A stretch of 5,396 nucleotides of DNA from Desulfonema limicola (GTDB taxonomy: Bacteria > Desulfobacterota > Desulfobacteria > Desulfobacterales > DYRC01), in assembly GCA_020718925.1 (NCBI GenBank), contig DYRC01000134.1:4778-10173 (forward strand). Direction: 5' to 3'. Positions 1-5,289 of this stretch are shown here, in pieces. The notes below the pieces were generated by a model. The model saw only the letters and a program-made list of their open reading frames with translations. It did no database searches and had not been told where the DNA came from. The position numbers and the translations under genes were made by a program. The number at the start of each line of letters is the position of its first letter. Position 1 is the first letter of the stretch.

Positions 1-32
1 ATTTCTCACTTCTCATTTTTCATTTCTCACTT
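1..32. repeat. Short TTCTCA-type pyrimidine-rich repeats upstream of iorA
   Basis: The 11-mer ATTTCTCACTT occurs at 1-11 and again at 22-32, and the hexamer TTCTCA occurs at 3-8, 10-15 and 24-29. The tract is almost purely T and C with a few A. It ends only about 8 nt before the iorA ribosome binding site. The left window edge cuts it, so its full length and copy number are unknown. It could be the end of a low-complexity intergenic repeat, or an unstructured 5' leader. Confidence 0.55.
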
Positions 33-39
33 ATTGATT

Positions 40-43
40 GGAG
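40..43 (+). promoter_or_regulatory. Ribosome binding site that sets the iorA start
   Basis: GGAG lies 8 nt before the ATG at 52. An in-frame TTG at 34 sits upstream of this GGAG and has only the TTCTCA tract before it, with no Shine-Dalgarno sequence. The ATG at 52 is therefore the better start and gives 620 residues. The lipoprotein gene at 4603 has the same arrangement, with GGAG 8 nt before ATG. Confidence 0.7.
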
Positions 44-51
44 CATCTGAT

Positions 52-1914
52 ATGAAAACGCTGGGAGACCTTTTATTACGGCAGGAGCCGTTTTCAGAGA
101 TCGTCATGGGCAATACCGCGATTGTTCGGGCAATGATAGAAGCCGGAACGCAGGTGGTGTCTTCTTATCCGGGGTCGCCTACGCCGGAAATTGCAGACGC
201 CATCAAAAGCATTCCGAAAGATAAACGCCCGTTTTATTTTGAATTTTCCACCAATGAAAAAGTCGCCACAGAAGTCGCTTATGGCGCGGCAGTCAACGGT
301 CATTTATCCACAGTATTTTTCAAGAGCGTGGGCTTGAATGTGGCAGCAGATACCTTTGTTCAACTGAGTCTGATGAACATTATCGGCGGAATGGTGATTG
401 TGCTGGGCGATGATCCGGGCGCAAATTCTTCACAAAATGAGCAGGATAACCGCCATTATGCGTATCTGAGCTATACGCCGATGTTCGAGCCTGCGGATCC
501 CACCGAAGTCTATCACTATTACAAAGCTGCGGCAAAGCTTTCGCTTGAAAAGAAAATGCCGGTTATTCTGCGCCTGACCACGCACGTCTGTCATGCCAAA
601 GAAAAGGTCAGTTTTGACGGCTGGGAGCCGGTTGAACAGGATAAAACGCCGCGATTTACTCCGGATAACGGTCCCTATATTCCGATTGCCGCCGAAGTTT
701 TTCCCATGAAACGAAAGGCATTGAAACGGCTTGAAGAAGTTCGGGAATATGCACAAAATCCGAATCTGAATCAGATTATGAACAATGGCAATACGGCTCG
801 CGGAATTATCACGATGGGGCTGCCCTTTCTTTCTGTGCTGGATGTGTTGGAAAAAGCATCTGAAAAGCCGGATATTTTAAAGCTGGGAATGGTGTATCCC
901 ATTGCCCGGAAAACCGTTGCCGATTTTCTGCGGACTCACGCCGAAGTCAGAATTATAGAAGAATCAGATGATCTGATTGAAAAAGAGATCAAAGTCATTG
1001 CTTATGAGGAAAAACTTTCGACAAAGATTATCGGCAAAACAGATATTGAAGATTGGGTAGGCGAATACACTCCGGCTAAAGTCTTTGATATATTGAAAAA
1101 AACATGGACAGATATTCTGCCTCAAAAGGCTGTAAAACAGGATTGTCCTTACGTTCCAAAACGTCCGCCGCAGATGTGCCCGGGGTGCGGGCATCGGAGC
1201 GCGTTTTATGCGATTAAGCAGGCTCTTGGTCCGCAGGATATTACGGTGGCGGATATCGGCTGTCATACGCTGGGATTTTTGCCGCCGTATAAAGTCGGGC
1301 AGTTGCTGATGTGTATGGGCGCGTCCACCGGAATTGCTGCCGGGCTGTCGTTATTCAATGATAGTCGGAAAGTCGTGGCATTTTTGGGCGATTCCACATT
1401 TTTTCACGCAGGGCTGCCCGGAATCATCAACGCGCTGTTTAACAAGCACAAAATTACGTTGATTGTGATGGAAAACGGCACAACCGCTATGACCGGGCAT
1501 CAGGATCATGCGGCTTCGGGTAAAAATTTCAATGAAATCACCGATAAAATTCCCGTTCGCCGGGTGCTTGAAGGATTGGGAGTTAAACATATTTTTGAGA
1601 CCGATACTTATCAGCAATCAAATCTGACGGAACTGCTCAGGCAGGCTATGAATATTGATGAATTCAGCGTGGTTATTGCCAAACATCCTTGTATGCTCAA
1701 ATTTACGCGGGAGCAGCAGCGAAAGCCGGAGTATCATCGCCGTCATGTCAGCATTGACCCACAAAAATGTCAGCGGCATTACGCGTGTATTGAAAAATTT
1801 GCCTGTCCTACTTTTACGCGCAATCAGGACGGAAGCATTCATATCAATACGGATTTGTGCATCGGAGACGGTTCGTGCATTCAGACCTGCCCTGCGGAAG
1901 CGATAAAGATTTAA
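52..1914 (+). CDS. iorA: Indolepyruvate:ferredoxin oxidoreductase alpha subunit (IorA-like), with altered ferredoxin domain
   Basis: This cytoplasmic TPP enzyme is expected to decarboxylate indolepyruvate or another aryl 2-oxoacid oxidatively, with CoA and ferredoxin, to the acyl-CoA. Residue numbers are from the ATG at 52. The N-terminal pyruvate-oxidoreductase-like domain shows YPGSPTPEI (39-47), NEKVA (68-72) and GDDPGANSSQNEQDNR (119-134), all close to classical IorA. The TPP domain shows CPGCGHR (376-382), then GDSTFFHAGLPG (446-457) leading to NGTTAMTGHQ (475-484), the usual GDG...N pyrophosphate/Mg site. Length matches the family. The C-terminal ferredoxin domain is odd: the motifs read C573-x2-H576-x2-C579-x5-C585-P and C603-x2-D606-x2-C609-x3-C613-P, so the second cysteine of each is His or Asp. 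No iorB-like beta subunit follows; a convergent TPR gene starts 31 bp downstream. What lies upstream is out of view. The family call is firm; substrate is inferred. Confidence 0.93.
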   Translation: MKTLGDLLLRQEPFSEIVMGNTAIVRAMIEAGTQVVSSYPGSPTPEIADAIKSIPKDKRPFYFEFSTNEKVATEVAYGAAVNGHLSTVFFKSVGLNVAADTFVQLSLMNIIGGMVIVLGDDPGANSSQNEQDNRHYAYLSYTPMFEPADPTEVYHYYKAAAKLSLEKKMPVILRLTTHVCHAKEKVSFDGWEPVEQDKTPRFTPDNGPYIPIAAEVFPMKRKALKRLEEVREYAQNPNLNQIMNNGNTARGIITMGLPFLSVLDVLEKASEKPDILKLGMVYPIARKTVADFLRTHAEVRIIEESDDLIEKEIKVIAYEEKLSTKIIGKTDIEDWVGEYTPAKVFDILKKTWTDILPQKAVKQDCPYVPKRPPQMCPGCGHRSAFYAIKQALGPQDITVADIGCHTLGFLPPYKVGQLLMCMGASTGIAAGLSLFNDSRKVVAFLGDSTFFHAGLPGIINALFNKHKITLIVMENGTTAMTGHQDHAASGKNFNEITDKIPVRRVLEGLGVKHIFETDTYQQSNLTELLRQAMNIDEFSVVIAKHPCMLKFTREQQRKPEYHRRHVSIDPQKCQRHYACIEKFACPTFTRNQDGSIHINTDLCIGDGSCIQTCPAEAIKI

Positions 1915-1919
1915 TCGCT
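1899..1919. terminator. Stem-loop spanning the iorA stop codon (possible weak terminator)
   Basis: AGCGAT (1899-1904) pairs with ATCGCT (1914-1919), giving six perfect pairs, and the inner AAA/TTT can add three more around a bulged A. The TAA stop (1912-1914) is mostly inside the loop and its last base is in the stem. No T-run follows on either strand, so it is not a classical intrinsic terminator. It may still protect the mRNA 3' end between the convergent genes. Confidence 0.35.
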
Positions 1920-1945
1920 GCAAAGGCTTGAAAACAAAATAAATT

Positions 1946-3121
1946 TCAGGGCTGTTCATTCCGATTACGCGGCATTTCACGCCAAGGCTTTTTGGCTTTG
2001 TATGAATTAAGATGCGCTGTATATTCGGATAGTTTTTTCTCATTATTTTTTTTCTTCAGCATGTCAATTGCCTTTTTCTGAGTTTTTACAGCATCTTCAA
2101 ATTTTCCTGCTTCAGCATACGCCATTGCCAATGTATCCCAATTTTCAGGATCATCGGGCTTTAATTCCAATGCTTTGTTAGCAAATCCGATTGCTTTGTT
2201 CCCGTTTCTGTGTTTATCATCCGGGCAGCTTGCCAGAAGCCATGAGATATTGTTGTATGCCACATCATCATTTGAATTCAGAGAAATAGCCTGAATAAAG
2301 TCAGCAATGGCTTTTTCATACTCGCCTTTGAGATAATACGCATATCCGCGACTGTCATAAGCAAAATTGAATTTCCGGTTTAAAGATATAGCCTGAGTAT
2401 AATCGGCAACCGCGTTGTCGTATTCGCCTTTTTTCATATAAGCAATTCCTCTGTTGTAATATGTAACATCATCTTTCGGATTTAAAGTTATCGTCTGCGT
2501 ATAATCGGCAACCGCTTTGTCGTATTCGCCTTTTTTTACATAAGCAAATCCTCTGAGATAGTATGTAAAATCATCTTTCGGATTTAAGGAAAGAGCCTGA
2601 GTATAATCGGCAACCGCTTTGTTATATTCGCCTTTTTTTACATAAGCAAGTCCCCGATTGCTGTATGCCGTATTATCTTTCGGATTAAAGTCAACAGCCT
2701 GAGTAAAGTCAGTAATGGCTTTGACATAGCTGCCTTTTTTCAGATAAGCAAGTCCCCGATTGTTATATACCGCGCCATCTCCGGAATTTAACGAGATAGC
2801 CTGAGTAAAGTCAGCAATGGCTTTATCATATCTGCCTTTGTCGTAATAAGCAAGCCCCCGGTTGTTGTATGCCGCACCATCTCCGGGATTTAAAGAAACA
2901 GCCCGGCTATACGCTTCGATTTCTGAGTCCTGCTCACCTTCGATATTTTCTTTGAACAGCGTAAGCTTACTCAGTTCAAACCGCCATCCTAAGAAAACTA
3001 TAAGAATCAGAATAATAGTGAAAATCTGAATAAGATATTTTTTTTTTGCAGGTTTGGCAGACGATAATTGATGATTTTCGCCGCTCATTTCCTTTTCGCC
3101 GATTTTTCTGATTTTTGTCAT
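1946..3121 (-). CDS. Membrane-anchored tetratricopeptide repeat protein
   Basis: This 391-residue protein is probably a periplasmic scaffold tethered to the inner membrane. A Lys-rich N-tail (KPAKKK, 23-28) precedes one hydrophobic segment (about 29-46, YLIQIFTIILILIVFLGW). This suggests N-in/C-out topology, and no signal-peptidase site is obvious. A half repeat (about 67-81) leads into six 34-residue TPRs at 82-285 of the form AYNNRGLAYxKKGxYDKAIADYTQAIxLNPKD. A longer repeat follows (286-324, with WLLASCPDDKHRNGNKA), then a last TPR (325-358, WDTLAMAYAEAGKFEDAVKTQKKAI) and a tail ending SYKAKKPWRE. I recognise this C-terminal arrangement as a recurrent cap in other bacterial TPR proteins. 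The ATG at 3121 is chosen because AAGGGAG lies 5 nt upstream; Met12 (3088) has AAGGA only 1 nt away. The gene is co-directional with the thiolase 85 bp upstream. The partner is unknown. Confidence 0.88.
   Translation of the reverse strand: MTKIRKIGEKEMSGENHQLSSAKPAKKKYLIQIFTIILILIVFLGWRFELSKLTLFKENIEGEQDSEIEAYSRAVSLNPGDGAAYNNRGLAYYDKGRYDKAIADFTQAISLNSGDGAVYNNRGLAYLKKGSYVKAITDFTQAVDFNPKDNTAYSNRGLAYVKKGEYNKAVADYTQALSLNPKDDFTYYLRGFAYVKKGEYDKAVADYTQTITLNPKDDVTYYNRGIAYMKKGEYDNAVADYTQAISLNRKFNFAYDSRGYAYYLKGEYEKAIADFIQAISLNSNDDVAYNNISWLLASCPDDKHRNGNKAIGFANKALELKPDDPENWDTLAMAYAEAGKFEDAVKTQKKAIDMLKKKNNEKKLSEYTAHLNSYKAKKPWREMPRNRNEQP
1981..2000 (+). terminator. Possible iorA terminator hairpin inside the 3' end of the convergent TPR gene
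   Basis: GCCAA (1981-1985) pairs with TTGGC (1992-1996) around a 6-nt loop, followed by TTTG. It lies about 70 nt after the iorA stop, within the antisense of the TPR coding region (the Lys-Ala-Lys-Lys-Pro-Trp tail). The stem is short and the T-tract is only three bases, so termination here is a guess. Confidence 0.25.
2267..2878 (-). repeat. Tandem array of six 102-bp TPR-coding units
   Basis: The units run 2777-2878, 2675-2776, 2573-2674, 2471-2572, 2369-2470 and 2267-2368, and all are exactly 102 bp, or 34 codons. The units at 2573-2674 and 2471-2572 are the closest pair I compared, at roughly three quarters identity. They share an exact 21-nt block and a 17-nt block containing a T7 run. 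The first two units use an IADFTQ/ITDFTQ-type helix B; units three to five use VADYTQ. This suggests duplication within the array rather than recruitment of separate TPRs. Confidence 0.85.
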
Positions 3122-3126
3122 GTATT

Positions 3127-3133
3127 CTCCCTT
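3127..3133 (-). promoter_or_regulatory. Ribosome binding site of the TPR gene
   Basis: On the minus strand AAGGGAG ends 5 nt before the ATG at 3121. It directly abuts a small hairpin (3134-3146), so its accessibility may depend on leader folding. Confidence 0.65.
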
Positions 3134-3185
3134 CGGATTGAATCCGGGAATTTCTCCCGATCTGTTTTTGAGAAATCCCCGAACT
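3134..3185 (-). promoter_or_regulatory. Structured leader of the TPR gene: long stem-loop overlapping a small hairpin
   Basis: On the minus strand a 16-nt arm (3185-3170) pairs with a second arm (3156-3141) across a 13-nt loop. By my pairing 13 pairs are Watson-Crick and 3 are G-U; the inner ATTTCTC/GAGAAAT is perfect. A second hairpin, CGGAT-TGA-ATCCG on the plus strand (3134-3146), shares bases 3141-3146 with the long stem, so they cannot form fully together. The smaller one abuts the Shine-Dalgarno sequence. This could be a translational or mRNA-stability control element, or the inverted repeat could be a protein binding site. I match no known riboswitch. Confidence 0.4.
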
Positions 3186-3196
3186 GCCGTTCAGAC

Positions 3197-3216
3197 AAAA
3201 AAGCGTTTATCGCTCC
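3197..3216 (-). terminator. Weak intrinsic-terminator-like hairpin at the thiolase stop
   Basis: On the minus strand AGCG, loop ATAAA and CGCT are followed by a T-run (the plus-strand A6 at 3197-3202). G-U pairs could extend the stem into the T-run. The thiolase TAA stop (3209-3207) lies in the loop. The stem is only four strong pairs, so at best it would terminate partially, leaving read-through into the TPR gene possible. Confidence 0.35.
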
Positions 3217-4493
3217 ACAATCATTGCCATACCCATTCCGCCGCCGATACACATGGTGAACAAGCCGGTTTTATAGCCTTTGCGTTTCATCTGATACATA
3301 CCGGATACCATCTGCCGCGCGCCGGTGCAGCCGATAGGATGCCCCAGAGAAATACCGCTGCCCAGTTCATTCGGCTTATCCGTAGCAATTCCCAATTCCC
3401 GCATACAGCCGATTGCCTGAGATGCAAACGCTTCGTTCAGTTCAATCATATCCATATCCTTGATGCTCATGCCGGTTGCTTTCAGGACTTTCCGCACTGC
3501 CGGAACAGGACCCAGCCCCATATATGCGGGATCAAGTCCTCCGGAAGCAAAGGCTTTGATCTTAACCAGCGGCTCAAGTCCCATAGCTTTTGCTTTGTCC
3601 GCAGTCATCATCAGAACCGATGCCGCAGCGTCATTGATACCGGATGCGTTTCCGGCAGTAACCGAGCCGTCTTTTTTGAATGCGGGTTTGAGTTTTGCCA
3701 TTTTTTCCATATCCGTATCCATCGGGCGTTCATCTGTGTTCACAATCACGTCGCCTTTGCGGCTTTTGATGACCACCGGCACGATTTCCTGAGCAAACAG
3801 CCCGTCTTTCATGGCTTTTCTGGCGCGGGTATGACTTAACACGCTCAGTTCATCCTGCTCTTTCCGGCTGATCTCATACATGACCGCAATATTTTCCGCC
3901 GTCATGCCCATGTGATAGCCGTAAAAAATTTCATACAGCCCGTCAAATACCATCAGGTCATGGACTTCGCCAATGCCGGTCAGTTCCATCCGATGTCCCC
4001 ACCGGGCTTTAAGCAGCGCCAGAGGTGCGTTGCTCATGCTTTCATGACCGCCTGCCAGAACCACTTCCGCCTGTCCGCTCATAATCGCTGATGCGCCCAA
4101 ACCGATGGCTTTAAGCCCTGAGCCGCAGATTTTATTGATGGTCAACGCAGGGGTTTCTTTGGGAATGCCTGCGCGAATCATCGCCTGACGGGTAGTATTC
4201 TGCCCCTGACCTGCCTGAAGCACATTGCCCATAATCACTTCGTCAATGGTAATCGGCGATGCCGAAGCATCCCAATCTGCCGCTTTTTTTTCAAGTTCGA
4301 TAAGACCCTGATTTTTCAATTTATCTGCGGCACATTGCATCATGTCTTCGCTGGGAACCGGTTTCAAACCGAGCTTTTTCAAGGTTTCTTTCATCACGAT
4401 TGAGCCGAGTTCTACCACTGAAACATCTTTCAATACGCCGCCGAACGCGCCGATAGCGGTTCTTGAGCCGCTGACGATGACAACTTCTTTCAT
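3207..4493 (-). CDS. Acetyl-CoA C-acetyltransferase (acetoacetyl-CoA thiolase) with N-domain insertion
   Basis: This enzyme catalyses 2 acetyl-CoA to acetoacetyl-CoA + CoA, reversibly, in the cytoplasm. The nucleophile Cys123 is in NKICGSGLKA, NEAFA is at 353-357, His385 is in GHPIGCTGAR and Cys415 is in CIGGGMGMA. These match the Zoogloea thiolase Cys89/Asn316/His348/Cys378 set. Short-chain pocket features YHMGMTAEN (193-201) and YMGLGPVPA (324-332) favour the acetoacetyl-CoA type over long-chain thiolases. At 428 residues it is about 36 longer than the usual 392. Nearly all the excess is a block at about 46-80, between GLKP and ITIDEVIMGNVLQAG, which is polar, Lys/Glu-rich and probably helical. 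The start is the ATG at 4493, with AAGGAG 10 nt upstream (4504-4509). It is the first gene of a possible two-gene unit with the TPR protein and is divergent from the lipoprotein gene. A role in amino-acid or fatty-acid oxidation, or in polyhydroxybutyrate synthesis, cannot be told apart from the window. Confidence 0.94.
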   Translation of the reverse strand: MKEVVIVSGSRTAIGAFGGVLKDVSVVELGSIVMKETLKKLGLKPVPSEDMMQCAADKLKNQGLIELEKKAADWDASASPITIDEVIMGNVLQAGQGQNTTRQAMIRAGIPKETPALTINKICGSGLKAIGLGASAIMSGQAEVVLAGGHESMSNAPLALLKARWGHRMELTGIGEVHDLMVFDGLYEIFYGYHMGMTAENIAVMYEISRKEQDELSVLSHTRARKAMKDGLFAQEIVPVVIKSRKGDVIVNTDERPMDTDMEKMAKLKPAFKKDGSVTAGNASGINDAAASVLMMTADKAKAMGLEPLVKIKAFASGGLDPAYMGLGPVPAVRKVLKATGMSIKDMDMIELNEAFASQAIGCMRELGIATDKPNELGSGISLGHPIGCTGARQMVSGMYQMKRKGYKTGLFTMCIGGGMGMAMIVER

Positions 4494-4503
4494 GCCAAAA
4501 TAT

Positions 4504-4509
4504 CTCCTT
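4504..4509 (-). promoter_or_regulatory. Ribosome binding site of the thiolase gene
   Basis: AAGGAG on the minus strand lies 10 nt before the ATG at 4493. The spacing is slightly long, but the match is full and no other in-frame start is closer. Confidence 0.65.
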
Positions 4510-4523
4510 ATGAATAAATTTTA

Positions 4524-4552
4524 TTGTTTTCGGGAAGGGAAAAAGTTAATAT
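4524..4552 (+). promoter_or_regulatory. Candidate sigma-70 promoter for the lipoprotein gene
   Basis: TTGTTT (4524-4529), a 17-nt spacer and TAATAT (4547-4552) predict a start near 4559 and a leader of about 44 nt before the ATG at 4603. Its -10 box overlaps the -10 box of the opposing thiolase promoter. Confidence 0.45.
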
Positions 4553-4579
4553 CATATATAGAAACTCAGGGTCAATCAA
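4551..4579 (-). promoter_or_regulatory. Candidate sigma-70 promoter for the thiolase gene
   Basis: On the minus strand TTGATT (4579-4574), a 17-nt spacer and TATGAT (4556-4551) predict a start near 4544 and a leader of about 50 nt before the ATG at 4493. Both boxes are four- or five-of-six matches to consensus with ideal spacing. Confidence 0.5.
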
Positions 4580-4590
4580 GATAAATCATC

Positions 4591-4594
4591 GGAG
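4591..4594 (+). promoter_or_regulatory. Ribosome binding site of the lipoprotein gene
   Basis: GGAG ends 8 nt before the ATG at 4603, which supports that start and a signal peptide beginning MKKKYK. Confidence 0.6.
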
Positions 4595-4602
4595 CGTTTC
4601 AG

Positions 4603-5145
4603 ATGAAAAAAAAATACAAACTTATCTTATGCGCGGCTGTTATCGCGTGTTCAGCCTGTTCCATGCCTCAGCCGGTGTATGAATCAAAAAAGCCGATGCC
4701 TCAGCAGCGTGCTGAAATCGAAAAACCGGCAACGCCTCCCTCAGATAAAAAAGCGCGGCGGATTGGCGAAATGTCATCTGCAAAACCGGCTTCACCGATT
4801 GGCAAGCCTGCGGTGGAAGAACTCATCAGACAAACACGGTCTCAGATGGAAAAAGGACAGCTTAAACCGGCATTTGCTACGGCGGAGCGCGGTCTTGCGA
4901 TTGATTCGTCTGATGCGCGGATTTGGAGTCTGATGGCGGAAATTCAGTTGAAGCAGAATAATTCGGCTCAGGCGGAACAATTGGCAAAAAAATCAAATCT
5001 GCTTGCAAAAGGAAATAAAAGCCTTCAGGCAAAAAATTGGCGGATCATTGCCGAAGCCCTGCGCCGAAAAGGAGCGGATAAAGAGGCAGACGGGGCGGTT
5101 TACAAAGCATCTGAGTTAGAAAAGCAGAGTGCGGCAGGCGGTTAA
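4603..5145 (+). CDS. TPR-type lipoprotein
   Basis: The protein has 180 residues. Its N-terminus MKKKYKLILCAAVIACSACSM is a lipoprotein signal peptide. V13-I14-A15-C16 fits the lipobox, so C16 is the likely lipidated residue. C19 is an alternative with a poorer -3 position. A Pro/Lys-rich, probably disordered linker follows (about 22-66, with PATPPSDKKARR). The C-terminal half (about 68-172) is helical and TPR-like: QMEKGQLKPAFATAERGLAIDSSD, then ARIWSLMAEIQLKQNNSAQAEQLAKKSNLLA, then NWRIIAEALRRKGADKEADGAVYKASELE. From memory this pattern resembles small TPR lipoproteins common in Gammaproteobacteria, whose function I do not know. Residue +2 after C16 is Ser, so outer-membrane retention is more likely than inner, if E. 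coli rules apply. It is transcribed divergently from the thiolase. The partner is unknown. Confidence 0.85.
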   Translation: MKKKYKLILCAAVIACSACSMPQPVYESKKPMPQQRAEIEKPATPPSDKKARRIGEMSSAKPASPIGKPAVEELIRQTRSQMEKGQLKPAFATAERGLAIDSSDARIWSLMAEIQLKQNNSAQAEQLAKKSNLLAKGNKSLQAKNWRIIAEALRRKGADKEADGAVYKASELEKQSAAGG

Positions 5146-5157
5146 TGAGATTCACAG

Positions 5158-5170
5158 CCGAACACTTCGG
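5158..5170 (+). terminator. Small hairpin after the lipoprotein gene
   Basis: CCGAA (5158-5162), loop CAC, and TTCGG (5166-5170) lie 12 nt after the stop. The next bases, GTTATAAG, are only weakly T-rich, so it is a poor intrinsic terminator, but it is the only compact stem close downstream. Confidence 0.3.
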
Positions 5171-5262
5171 GTTATAAGTACTCAGATAAAATTGATGCGC
5201 CCGATGATTTACGCTGTGATATCTGCTTACCCGGGAGGGTGTAATTAAATCTGTCAGGAATG

Positions 5263-5289
5263 TTGAAAACCGTGGGGATATAATATAAT
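5263..5289 (+). promoter_or_regulatory. Candidate promoter pointing out of the right edge
   Basis: TTGAAA (5263-5268), a 15-nt spacer and TATAAT (5284-5289) are present; a second, overlapping TATAAT is at 5279-5284. The -10 box is perfect, but the spacer is shorter than the usual 16-18 nt. It would drive a gene beginning beyond 5396. Confidence 0.35.

Noticed and set aside
34..51. TTG at 34 as the iorA start
   Set aside because: The only good ribosome binding site, GGAG at 40-43, lies downstream of it and is correctly spaced for the ATG at 52.
1768..1893. Missing cysteines in IorA as sequencing errors
   Set aside because: Each substitution needs two base changes from a Cys codon, and the frame and surrounding motif are intact at both sites.
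1618..2043. 141-residue minus-strand open frame across the iorA 3' end
   Set aside because: It is antisense to the iorA ferredoxin domain and overlaps the TPR tail in another frame. Both of those genes are strongly supported.
2267..2878. Regular repeats as a CRISPR array
   Set aside because: The units are 102 bp, contiguous and translate in frame as TPR motifs, with no repeat-spacer alternation.
52..3121. iorA and thiolase as one pathway operon
   Set aside because: They are on opposite strands with a convergent TPR gene between them, so co-transcription is impossible.
3120..3839. 239-residue plus-strand open frame
   Set aside because: It lies antisense to the thiolase 3' half, has a His/Cys/Phe-rich composition typical of a complement-strand shadow, and no family is recognisable. 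The thiolase is catalytically complete.
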